Shown piece after piece: positions 1 through 6,849 of a stretch of 35,718 nucleotides of DNA. Origin of the DNA: Microbacteriaceae bacterium (GTDB lineage Bacteria > Actinomycetota > Actinomycetes > Actinomycetales > Microbacteriaceae); the NCBI GenBank assembly GCA_025465095.1, contig JAODME010000006.1, positions 1-35,718 on the forward strand. The letters are read 5' to 3'. The notes beneath the pieces were generated by a model. That model ran no database searches, was not told where the DNA came from, and saw only the letters and a program-made list of their open reading frames with translations. The position numbers were made by a program, and so were the translations under genes. Within the stretch, counting starts at the first letter, position 1; every line of letters starts with the position of its first letter.

Positions 1-310
1 GGCCTTCCGGGAGCTCGACCATGTCGGCGAGGTCGTAGGTGCGGTCGACTACCGCGCGATAGTGACCTGACTCGGCGAACGTGGCGAGGAGAGCGAAATC
101 TGCGGCATGGGAGGTGCCGACGCCTGCCGTGACGAGCTTTCCGCTCTTCCGGCTCGGTGCCGATGCGAAGCATCCCCGCGAGGTCGGTGATCACCATCAG
201 TAGCGAACCGCCCGGCTTGATGATCGCTTCGACCCGTTCGAAGGGGGCGTTGCCTACGCAGTCGATGATGACGTCGTAGGTTCGCGGGCGCGGGCAGTGA
301 TGCCGCCTAG
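1..310 (-). pseudogene. Decayed NAD(P)-dependent alcohol dehydrogenase (MDR family), C-terminal fragment
   Basis: Translating the minus strand gives two adjoining pieces of a medium-chain dehydrogenase in different frames. The first (about 300 down to 155) reads YDVIIDCVGNAPFERVEAI followed by KPGGSLLMV, the end of a Rossmann domain. The second (about 155 down to 1) reads SRKSGKLVTAGVGTSHAADF and then VVDRTYDLADMVEL, the usual C-terminal part with the VIDRTYxL signature. The frame changes near 150-156, so at least one base has been gained or lost. No N-terminal GroES-like domain or first half of the Rossmann fold is present, because the stop of the 82-residue gene lies only about 20 bases upstream. 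The fragment runs past the window edge. It has the same direction as the 82-residue gene and may be a relic of a former operon partner. Identity is inferred from motif resemblance; loss of function is seen directly in the frame break and missing half. Confidence 0.7.
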
Positions 311-322
311 TTGAAGGGCTGG

Positions 323-571
323 TCACATCGGGTGGTCGCTGTTCATCGCGTTGACCGAGATCAGCGTCAGTCCGAGCCCGCCGATCTTGCCCAACAATCC
401 GTGGAGTCCGGCCTGATCGATAACCACGCCGGAAAGCGTGGTCGTGCCATCGGCGTAGTTGGTGACGGTGAGGCCTTCGAACCAGTCGTCCCAGTGCACA
501 TCAAGGTGTCCCTGGATGCGTATCTCGTACCGGTTGTCCGATACCGACCCCGGTGCATGTGGTTCGCTCAT
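323..571 (-). CDS. Conserved small protein, 82 aa, function unknown
   Basis: This 82-residue protein has the pattern YEIRIQGHLDVHWDDWFEGL, then a TTTLSG strand, DQAGLHGLLGKI and LISVN. It resembles a family of small soluble actinobacterial and other bacterial proteins that is common near LuxR- or dehydrogenase-type genes and has no known biochemical role. The likely fold is a small alpha/beta unit; no membrane segment or signal is visible. The ATG at 571 follows a GGAG element after a short spacer. It lies on the same strand as, and downstream of, the LAL regulator that ends at 722, but it has its own promoter with a composite operator (647-704), giving a predicted leader of about 69 nt. A decayed dehydrogenase follows directly. 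The reading frame is convincing because it is conserved-looking and has its own promoter; function is unknown. Confidence 0.75.
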   Translation of the reverse strand: MSEPHAPGSVSDNRYEIRIQGHLDVHWDDWFEGLTVTNYADGTTTLSGVVIDQAGLHGLLGKIGGLGLTLISVNAMNSDHPM

Positions 572-646
572 GGCGCTCCGTTCCGCTTGGATCCATGAGC
601 AGATCGCCGCTCACGGTGCCCGCGGCGGGCGCCGAGGGATGATCCG

Positions 647-704
647 AACCTATGAGGAAGAGTGATGACCGGTCATCACCAAATGTAGTGACTGACGTGG
701 TGAT
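647..704 (-). promoter_or_regulatory. Promoter with composite GTGAT/ATCAC operator before the 82-aa gene
   Basis: On the minus strand the -10 hexamer TAGGTT lies at 652-647. Exactly 9 bases upstream begins an operator at 662-692. Its proximal part, GTGATGACCGGTCATCAC (662-679 on plus), is a perfect 18-bp palindrome. It shares its ATCAC half-site with a second, imperfect dyad, ATCACCAAATGTAGTGAC (675-692). A further GTGAT half-site lies at 700-704. If the transcript starts near 640, the operator covers about -22 to -52, overlapping the -35 region. The same layout is found at 6018-6063. The binding protein is unknown. Dyads and spacing are seen directly; the promoter role is inferred. Confidence 0.65.
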
Positions 705-721
705 TGGTGTTTGCGCTGGCC

Positions 722-3460
722 TTAGAGCAGGCCCTGTTCTCGTGCGCGGCGTATTGCCGCCGTGCGGCTGTTGACCGCGAGCTTGACGAAGATGTGGCTC
801 GTGTGGCTACGGAGGGTATTCAGGGAGACGAAGAGTTCTCGAGCGATTTGGGGGCCGCTCAGCTCGGTCGACAACAGCGTGAGCACCTGCAACTCACGTT
901 CGCTCAATGCTTCCATGTCCGCATGAGGGACGGGGCTCGTGGCCTCGGCCGGCCTGAAGGTGCTGCGCAGCAAACGCACATAGTCGGGGGAGATCTTCTG
1001 TTTCGCCGCCTCCTGCAGCAGTGCCGCCATCGGTACGCCCTCGTCTGAGTAGAGACGAACGTAGCCCTCGGGTTCACTCTGAGCGAGCGCACGGGCGAGC
1101 GGCGCCAGTGCCAGAGCAGTTTGTCCGATGGCTTGGTGAGCGAGCGCTTTCAGGGCGAGGATTTCGTTTGCGCTGCCGGTGCGTGTCCCTGCCTCCGCCG
1201 CGTCAAGCAGGCGTTCGAGCAGCCCGAGGGCTTCGTCAACTACAAGATGGGCATTCTCTGCGCGATGCTGATCTGCGCTGTGCTCGCTTGCCCGCTGTTG
1301 CGCGATGAGCAGTCTCGCCAAAGTGATGTGATCGAACTCGCGCAGGTAGCTCAGAGCATCCGTCGCGGACAATCCTTGCCCGTCTGCCCAAGCGTGAGCT
1401 TCAGCGAGTTTGCCTTGCTTGATCCAGATTCGCGCTTTCATCGCAGCGATCGGTCGGGTCTCGGGCAGCAACCCCCGCAAGTACAAGCGCTCGGCCTCAT
1501 CGAGCATGTCCAGTGCCGCGTCGAGGTCTCCTTCGGCTTCCTGGATTCTCGACATCGCGACGAACCACCGGTGCCGGTTCTCCGGCAACGAAGCTTGCTC
1601 GCCGAGCGCCTTGCTGGTCTGCAGGTGCTCCGCGGCAGCCTCCAGTTCGTTCTGCTCGCGATCGAGCTCACTGATGCCCATGTGGAGGTCAGCCGTTGAC
1701 TGCAGTACCGGCTCGCCTTGTGCTGTCGCGAGCTGCAGTGATTGCACATAGGCCCGTCGGGCTTCACGTCGCCGACCCTGCACGATCAACATGTCGGCCA
1801 GCACCAGGGTGCTGCCGAGAACATCCGCAGTGTTGAAGGCCAGGCCCAAGCTGGTTCTTGCGTCGGCGAAGGTGCGTACGGCTGGCTCGAGCTCGCCGCT
1901 CGCCCACAACGCCATCCCCAAAAAGCCCGCCGCCGCGCCGTGCGCGAAATGGTCGCCGGGTTGGGCGGCCTCCAGTGCGTGTCGGGCGTGAATCGCCGTG
2001 CCGGCGACGTCGCCGCGGGCCTGCGCCAGCGAGGCCCGGTAGACCGGAATCATCACCGGCAGCGTCCGCAGTTCTTCCCCGCCCTCCGATTCGAACGCAG
2101 GCTCACCCCCGTCATCCGTCAGACCGAGCGCACGCTCGGCATGATCAAGCCGGCGCTCTGCAGCATCAAGTTCCCCAGAGACGAGCATCGACCAGGCGTA
2201 GTAGACGCTGAGCACAGGCCTGCCCGCGGCGACCTCGTCCGGTAGCAGCTTGAGCCAGGCAAGGAGGGTCGTGTCTTGTCGGCGGCGGCGCATGACGGGC
2301 ACTGCCCGCTCGATGAGTCCGGCGGCGCGCTCGAAGTCGGCCGCGGCCAGCGCATGCCTGACGGCGTCTTCCGGCAGATCGTTGTGCTCGTGCCACCCGC
2401 TGGCGAGGCGATGGAGAGTCGGTACCCGCTCCGGGTCATTCTTCAACGATCTGGCCCGAAGGACGTCGGCGAAGAGGTGGTGATAGCGATACCACTGACG
2501 CTGGTCGTCCAATGGCACCACGAACAGATTCTCACGTTCCAGGGTCTCCAGAACCTGGGCGCTGTCCGTGCGTCCCGTCACGGCGTCACATAACGGACCA
2601 CTGAGATGATTCAAAAAGGCAGTCTGGGACAAGAACGTACGGATGTCATCTGGCTGGGTTTGCAGAACCTCTTCTCCCAGGTAGTCGATAACGAAGCGAT
2701 GGCTGCCCGTGAACGCCTTGATGAACCCGGGGATGTCCGAGCGGTCCCGCATCGACAAGGCGGCCAGCTGCAGGCCTGCAATCCAGCCCTCGGTCCGTGT
2801 TTCCAGCGCAGCAATGTCTTCCTCCGCAAGCTCCAAGCCCGAGACCTGATTGAGGAACGCGGCAGCTTCTTCCGAGGTGAAGCGCAGATCGACGGCACGC
2901 AACTCCGTCAGCTCACCACGGCCACGCATCCGAGCCAGCGGAAGCGAAGGATCCGAACGGCTCGCGATCGCCACATGCAGATTCGATGGGAGATGGTCGA
3001 GTAAGAACGTTAGGGCGGGCGGAGCGACGTTGATCAACTGAAGGTCGTCGAGCACCAGGATGACGCGGTGCGCAGCCTGCGCGATCACGTTCAGCAGTGC
3101 AGTCACAGACGCTTCGACGGACATCGGCGGCGCCCCCTGGTCTGCAAGCGAAGCAGGACGTTGCTGCGAAACGGCGCCCTCAAGTGCCGCCACCAAATAG
3201 GTGAGGAACCGGGATGGGTCGTTGTCGCCTTCATCGAGCGAAAGCCACGCCACTCCAACCCCAGGCTCACTGCGCTGAGCTGATGCCAGCCATTCGCTGA
3301 GCAACGTGGTCTTGCCGAATCCCGCCGGCGCTGAAACCAGGGTCAGCTTGTGACCCGAGTCCACACCATCCTGCAAACGCTTCACCAGTCGCATCCGAGA
3401 AACCGCGTTCTGCCCGGTCAGGGGAAGAAACAGCTTAGTCGCAATGACCGCGGTTGACAT
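722..3460 (-). CDS. LAL-type (MalT-like) LuxR family transcriptional regulator
   Basis: This large 912-residue ATP-dependent regulator has the MalT architecture. A STAND/AAA ATPase comes first, with Walker A SAPAGFGKTT at residues 43-52 and Walker B RVILVLDDL at about 132-140. A long helical TPR-like region follows (roughly 350-840), usually the ligand-sensing part. The C-terminal LuxR helix-turn-helix is at about 852-912 (LSERELQVL, then IARELFVSLNTLRSH). In this family, inducer plus ATP drives multimerisation and transcription activation; the inducer here is unknown. The ATG at 3460 is preceded by TAAGCT and exactly six bases, so the message is probably leaderless. An inverted repeat sits just upstream of that hexamer. 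The gene lies between two transcription units that share an operator, which makes it a candidate controller of both, but its own promoter carries a different repeat. Its base composition looks less GC-rich than the core genes to the right. Confidence 0.93.
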   Translation of the reverse strand: MSTAVIATKLFLPLTGQNAVSRMRLVKRLQDGVDSGHKLTLVSAPAGFGKTTLLSEWLASAQRSEPGVGVAWLSLDEGDNDPSRFLTYLVAALEGAVSQQRPASLADQGAPPMSVEASVTALLNVIAQAAHRVILVLDDLQLINVAPPALTFLLDHLPSNLHVAIASRSDPSLPLARMRGRGELTELRAVDLRFTSEEAAAFLNQVSGLELAEEDIAALETRTEGWIAGLQLAALSMRDRSDIPGFIKAFTGSHRFVIDYLGEEVLQTQPDDIRTFLSQTAFLNHLSGPLCDAVTGRTDSAQVLETLERENLFVVPLDDQRQWYRYHHLFADVLRARSLKNDPERVPTLHRLASGWHEHNDLPEDAVRHALAAADFERAAGLIERAVPVMRRRRQDTTLLAWLKLLPDEVAAGRPVLSVYYAWSMLVSGELDAAERRLDHAERALGLTDDGGEPAFESEGGEELRTLPVMIPVYRASLAQARGDVAGTAIHARHALEAAQPGDHFAHGAAAGFLGMALWASGELEPAVRTFADARTSLGLAFNTADVLGSTLVLADMLIVQGRRREARRAYVQSLQLATAQGEPVLQSTADLHMGISELDREQNELEAAAEHLQTSKALGEQASLPENRHRWFVAMSRIQEAEGDLDAALDMLDEAERLYLRGLLPETRPIAAMKARIWIKQGKLAEAHAWADGQGLSATDALSYLREFDHITLARLLIAQQRASEHSADQHRAENAHLVVDEALGLLERLLDAAEAGTRTGSANEILALKALAHQAIGQTALALAPLARALAQSEPEGYVRLYSDEGVPMAALLQEAAKQKISPDYVRLLRSTFRPAEATSPVPHADMEALSERELQVLTLLSTELSGPQIARELFVSLNTLRSHTSHIFVKLAVNSRTAAIRRAREQGLL

Positions 3461-3490
3461 GACGTCAGCTTAGGGGTGGCTCGCCCCCTA
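3461..3490 (-). promoter_or_regulatory. Leaderless promoter and inverted repeat of the LAL regulator gene
   Basis: On the minus strand the hexamer TAAGCT (3472-3467) lies six bases before the ATG at 3460, the typical leaderless layout. Immediately upstream, overlapping by two bases, is the inverted repeat TAGGGG-n8-CCCCTA (3471-3490). It would occupy the region just upstream of and touching the -10 element, where an activator or autorepressor would contact polymerase. Autoregulation by the LAL protein is plausible but not shown. Confidence 0.55.
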
Positions 3491-3650
3491 TAGCTCAGAT
3501 GTTGGCCAGCGGTCGCTGTCCCGACGACATTAGGAAACCATCATCGGAACAGAATGAACAGCGTGACAGCCAACATCGCTATGGTGCCACCCTCTACGCG
3601 GTGGATGAGCGTCGGCGTGAACGGAACGTTTGACCCACGCTTCATACTTG

Positions 3651-4640
3651 TCACAGCAGCGATGGTGGGACAGCCCGCGCCTGACGTTCCTCTGCATCAC
3701 GGATGACCGACCTCTCGCCGAGGACTGTATCCGACAGCTTGGTTGGGGGCGGGCCGGAGAAGGACCGCGTGACCAGAAGAATGGCGACGACCGCGAGGGG
3801 CACAATCCACCCGGTCCAACCCAGCACGGTGGCGTGCACCGTGTCGATCGGCTCACCGGCGCGGGCGAAAACCAGGCTGAGACCCGCCGCGGCGTTGAAG
3901 ACGCCGTGGGCAAGAGCCGGCGGCCACACCGAATTCGACCGCAGCCGCAACCAGCCGAAAATCGCGCCGATCAGAATGCATGTTCCACACATCATCAGCA
4001 CGCCGAGCCAACCGGGCGCGCTCGGGTAGTTGTAGCCGAGCAGCAGGAGGGGTGCGTGCCAGAGGCCCCAGGTCACGCCGGAGACGAGGATGGCCGGAAC
4101 GGCGCCGAGCGGCATCAGCTTGGGCAGGAGGTAGCCTCGCCAACCGAGCTCCTCGCCGAGCGCCGGAATTGTGTTGACGATGCCGCCGATCACCACGTTG
4201 ACGAACTGCAGGGCCACCAGGACTCCAATCGGAATGGGCAGTGACAGCCCACCCGACTGCGCCTCGAATGCCTCGCGGAATGCCGAGAACTCGCTGACAT
4301 CGGCAGGGTAGACCCCGAGCCACGCACCGATCGGCAGTGCGGAGAGCACGATCACGACGGGAATGAGCACGGCGAGACCCAAGTAGACGAACAGTCGCCG
4401 GGCGGGTCGCAACGGCCAGAGGCCGAGCTCTCGGGGAATTGACTGCGGTCGGTCGACGAATCGCACGACGATCAAAGCGGCGATCGCGGGCGCGGCCATC
4501 ATCCCGACGGCGACGAGCTGTGTCAGCGGGTTGTCGAGCCCGCCGGTGAAGTACAGCGGCAGGGCGACGGCCCATGCCAGCGCGAGAGCGAGCGCGGTGA
4601 AGATCACCGCGGCGCGGGTGGGCGCCCGCCCGCGCATCAC
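3651..4640 (-). CDS. CPBP family intramembrane glutamic endopeptidase (CAAX protease-like)
   Basis: This 329-residue polytopic membrane protein has the CPBP/Abi signature. Motif 1 is GEELGWRGY with E163, E164 and R168, motif 2 is WGLWHAP with H195, and the last motif is HGVFNA with H245 and N249. These residues match the catalytic set of the Rce1-type glutamic intramembrane proteases. About eight hydrophobic segments are visible, beginning at residues 11-31. The natural substrate is unknown; family members process prenylated proteins in eukaryotes or act in peptide immunity and membrane stress in bacteria. The start is a GTG at 4640 that overlaps the stop of the upstream SRPBCC gene by four bases (GTGA), so translation is probably coupled. 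It is the last gene of the DUF4386-SRPBCC-CPBP unit. The 190-base gap to the LAL gene upstream of 3651 holds only the LAL promoter. Confidence 0.9.
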   Translation of the reverse strand: MMRGRAPTRAAVIFTALALALAWAVALPLYFTGGLDNPLTQLVAVGMMAAPAIAALIVVRFVDRPQSIPRELGLWPLRPARRLFVYLGLAVLIPVVIVLSALPIGAWLGVYPADVSEFSAFREAFEAQSGGLSLPIPIGVLVALQFVNVVIGGIVNTIPALGEELGWRGYLLPKLMPLGAVPAILVSGVTWGLWHAPLLLLGYNYPSAPGWLGVLMMCGTCILIGAIFGWLRLRSNSVWPPALAHGVFNAAAGLSLVFARAGEPIDTVHATVLGWTGWIVPLAVVAILLVTRSFSGPPPTKLSDTVLGERSVIRDAEERQARAVPPSLL

Positions 4641-5080
4641 CGGATCGCCTTGAGCTTGAGCTCAACCCGGGAGCGCAGCGCCTCGTTCATAGCAGCAAAT
4701 CCCAGTTCGGTGTCGGCGAGGACACTGCCGAGGGCGCCGACCAGCAACCCGCTGAAGGATTCGCGCTGCGTGAAGCGCGTGCCGCCGGAGCTGAGCGGTT
4801 CAAGATGGAATTCGTGGCGCCCGTCGAAGATCCCCGGCACGCCCAACCGGCCGAGCCATTGCACCGTCCGGTTGCGCTCCACCGAGACGACGGTCGGTCG
4901 GAAGGTCATCTGCCGCTCACCGGGACGGATGGTGACGGAGAGTCGACTGCCAACATGGAACGCGCCGCTCAGTTGCGGGATGAACGGATTCCATTCCCCG
5001 TAGTCGTCGGTTCTGCTGAACTCCAGCCAGACCTTCTCGGGCGGAGCTTCAATCTCAACGGTATGTTCGATGATTCTCAT
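4637..5080 (-). CDS. SRPBCC (START-like) family protein
   Basis: This 147-residue soluble protein has the helix-grip START/Bet v1 pattern. It opens with HTVEIEAPPEKVWLEF, followed by DYGEWNPFI, a strand-rich core with TVQWLGRLGVPGIFDGRHEF, and a C-terminal long helix (LGFAAMNEALRSRVELKLKA). The family binds hydrophobic ligands; a specific ligand or reaction cannot be assigned. The length is normal for a single-domain member. The ATG at 5080 follows a GAAAAGG ribosome-binding element about eight bases away. It lies 67 bases after the DUF4386 gene and overlaps the CPBP protease start by four bases, so the three genes probably form one transcript driven by the operator-bearing promoter at 6018-6063. 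Confidence 0.85.
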   Translation of the reverse strand: MRIIEHTVEIEAPPEKVWLEFSRTDDYGEWNPFIPQLSGAFHVGSRLSVTIRPGERQMTFRPTVVSVERNRTVQWLGRLGVPGIFDGRHEFHLEPLSSGGTRFTQRESFSGLLVGALGSVLADTELGFAAMNEALRSRVELKLKAIR

Positions 5081-5147
5081 GGTTCGGGCCTTTTCGTTCA
5101 GTTCTCGGAAGTGTGGATGGGCGCGGGTCCGGCCGAGTATTCGCCCC

Positions 5148-5897
5148 TCAGACCGTTTGCCGGTGGCCGGCCGGAGTGCTGGATGCGGTCATTCCTGCGG
5201 TGATGGCGGAGGGCTTGAATCCCTTGACTACCAGCCAGACCCCCAGCGAGAACTCCCACAGTGCGAGCAGGAGTGCGCCGATTCCGCCCAGCGCGTTCAC
5301 CGGTTCCCAAATCCCGAACAGCACGCCGGCAACGGAAGCGACAAGCACGGGCGCACCGATGAATCCGAGCAGGGGAAGGATCCTCGGGACGAGGCGCGCC
5401 TTGTACATCAGAGAACCCAACAGCAGAGCGTTCACGGCGGGAAGGAAGCCTTGTCCGAAGAGTGTCGTCCAGGTGTGCAGAGACAGCAGCGCCTGCCCGG
5501 TGATCACCGCATCCTGTCCGGCCCCGGCCTGCCGCAGGGACACGATGGCGAGGATGGCGACGACGCCGGCGAAGATGGTAGCCGCCTCGAGAACCCGCGC
5601 GCTGACGAAGCCCAGCGCGACCCCTTCGTTCTGCCTTTTGATCACCGGGTACAGGGCGACGCCAGTGCCGATACAAGCGAGGGCCACGATGATCTCCAGG
5701 ACCCCACCGAGGATGATGGCGGTATCTGGGCCTGTGCCGGCGATGAAGTTCGGATCAGTTCGCACTGCGCGGTACAGAGCCAGCGTGGGGATGGAGATGA
5801 AGGTCAACAGGTAGAGCACGCCTGCGACCATCGAGGTCTTTCGCAGCGAGTCCATCCGGCCTCGATTCTCAACGATGGGGTGGACGGTGGAAGTCAT
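5148..5897 (-). CDS. DUF4386 family membrane protein
   Basis: This 249-residue integral membrane protein with about seven hydrophobic segments resembles DUF4386. The pattern begins SLRKTSMVAGVLYLLTF and continues with FIAGTGPDTAIILGGVLEII, TGVALYPVIKRQNEGVALGF and LPLLGFIGAPVLV. The family has no established biochemical function and is common beside regulators and stress genes in actinobacteria. The ATG at 5897 was chosen because a strong Shine-Dalgarno sequence, AAAGGAGAT, lies directly upstream (about 5909-5901). The open frame extends further upstream to 6053, but that would start inside the operator and add residues with no membrane-protein character. A leader of about 114 nt is predicted from the promoter at 6018-6023. 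It is the first gene of the DUF4386-SRPBCC-CPBP unit. Confidence 0.87.
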   Translation of the reverse strand: MTSTVHPIVENRGRMDSLRKTSMVAGVLYLLTFISIPTLALYRAVRTDPNFIAGTGPDTAIILGGVLEIIVALACIGTGVALYPVIKRQNEGVALGFVSARVLEAATIFAGVVAILAIVSLRQAGAGQDAVITGQALLSLHTWTTLFGQGFLPAVNALLLGSLMYKARLVPRILPLLGFIGAPVLVASVAGVLFGIWEPVNALGGIGALLLALWEFSLGVWLVVKGFKPSAITAGMTASSTPAGHRQTV

Positions 5898-6017
5898 GTC
5901 GATCTCCTTTAGCTGTCTCGGGTACGAGGGCAAGTCTGCTCCGACAGGACTGAGGGACACAGACTGGCCGATCGGATGTTCGGTGGGCGGCCCCAGAAGT
6001 TCCTCGGGCACATCCGA

Positions 6018-6063
6018 AAGGTAGAAGAAGATGTGATGAGCACGCATCACCACATGTGGTGAT
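6018..6063 (-). promoter_or_regulatory. Promoter with composite GTGAT/ATCAC operator before the DUF4386 operon
   Basis: On the minus strand the hexamer TACCTT (6023-6018) is preceded, after exactly 9 bases, by an operator at 6033-6063. The distal dyad ATCACCACATGTGGTGAT (6046-6063) is a perfect 18-bp palindrome. The proximal dyad (6033-6050) keeps only the arms GTGATG and CATCAC around six other bases, and the two share the central ATCAC half-site. Compared with the operator at 662-692, 24 of 31 bases are identical and the distance to the -10 hexamer is the same. The rest of the 332-base gap (5898-6229) holds the leader on one side and no recognised gene on the other. Confidence 0.7.
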
Positions 6064-6229
6064 TGCGACGCTGATACGTTGTGCCGGCGCGTGGACCATC
6101 GATCGGGAGCACCTCAGCGCAATGCTCATCGGTGACGAGGTGCCAGCGCTCGTGCCTACTCGTTCTGAATGTTGCTCTCTGAGCTGTTACGAGTCGTTTA
6201 GGGGCGGCACGAGAAGCGCAAGCAACGGC

Positions 6230-6406
6230 TCAACGGAATATCGCGCCCGCCGCCCAGATCGCGGTGCCGATCGCGCCCCAAAGAGCGAGACTCGCGCCGA
6301 TGGCGAGGAGCCAGCCGCGTGCGCGAAGCCGATTGCGATGAGGCAGTTCGCTTTTCGCAGGGGCCGTCGCATCGGACGGCATCTCCCGGTCGGGTCTCGT
6401 GCGCAT
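6230..6406 (-). CDS. Small single-pass membrane protein, 58 aa, unknown
   Basis: This 58-residue reading frame has a charged, basic N-terminal half (residues 1-32, with RTRPDREM and RNRLRARG) and a hydrophobic helix at about residues 32-56 (WLLAIGASLALWGAIGTAIW) ending in AIFR. This is the profile of a small single-span membrane protein with its N-terminus in the cytoplasm. The ATG at 6406 follows a GAGGGG element with a very short spacer. It lies 67 bases downstream of the 85-residue gene on the same strand. No family is recognised. The frame could be extended upstream without a stop, but the upstream part overlaps the next gene and looks random. Reality is likely but not certain. Confidence 0.5.
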   Translation of the reverse strand: MRTRPDREMPSDATAPAKSELPHRNRLRARGWLLAIGASLALWGAIGTAIWAAGAIFR

Positions 6407-6473
6407 GGTCCCCTCGATCGAGCATGGCGCTGCTGGCCTCAGAATAGCCGATCGTAGTTGGAGAAAGAGGAAA

Positions 6474-6731
6474 TCAACGCCCCCGGTGCGCGACGAAGAA
6501 TTCGGCGACCCGATCGAGGGACGGCAGCGGCTCGGCCTCGAACGGGCGGTGCATGCGCGTCGCGTAGAAGAAGGCGCCCTTCTTTGCGACGAACCCGAGA
6601 AGAGCCTCGATGCTCTGCGTCGGGAACCGGCGATCGGTGACCCGCCATTCGGTGTCCGACAGCGCATGGAACACGATGTCGGCAGCGGCGAGTGGGTCGG
6701 CCTGGGGCGCGGGTGTGGTCAGAACATCCAT
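6474..6731 (-). CDS. Small conserved hypothetical protein, 85 aa
   Basis: This 85-residue soluble protein has a core reading DTEWRVTDRRFP, then IEALLGFVAKKGAFFYATRM and a C-terminal amphipathic helix PSLDRVAEFFVAHRG. The pattern (a WRVSDRR-like strand, a LGF-xx-K turn and a strand ending in R[ML]) matches small proteins I associate with Microbacteriaceae, with no known function. The start is set by AGGAGAA six bases before the ATG at 6731. A longer open frame reaches to 7076 but overlaps the next gene and has no ribosome-binding site. A TATGAT hexamer at 6771-6766 on the minus strand would give a leader of about 29 nt, so the gene probably has its own promoter. Confidence 0.65.
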   Translation of the reverse strand: MDVLTTPAPQADPLAAADIVFHALSDTEWRVTDRRFPTQSIEALLGFVAKKGAFFYATRMHRPFEAEPLPSLDRVAEFFVAHRGR

Positions 6732-6765
6732 GTGGTTCTCCTGATGCCGAAGGGGTAGTCGCCTG

Positions 6766-6771
6766 ATCATA
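6766..6771 (-). promoter_or_regulatory. Probable -10 element TATGAT of the 85-aa gene
   Basis: TATGAT reads on the minus strand about 35 bases before the ATG at 6731. It matches the TATAAT consensus at five of six positions and gives a short leader containing the AGGAGAA ribosome-binding site. No convincing -35 hexamer is visible, which is common in this window. Confidence 0.4.
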
Positions 6772-6849
6772 GGGTCCGGAAGGTGCGGCGAACAGGCCTT
6801 GATCTGCCACGCTCGATCGGATATGGAACACGCATGACCTGCCTCGGGA

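Noticed and set aside
3530-3913. Open frame on the minus strand overlapping the protease end
   Set aside because: Its residues are atypical, it overlaps the well-supported CPBP gene in another frame, and it has no homology pattern.
5898-6053. Upstream extension of the DUF4386 protein by 52 residues
   Set aside because: It would begin inside the operator and upstream of the -10 element, while a strong ribosome-binding site precedes the ATG at 5897.
6056-6457. Plus-strand frame of 133 codons across the region after the operator
   Set aside because: It starts in the operator, has a random-looking composition and overlaps the 58-aa gene antisense.
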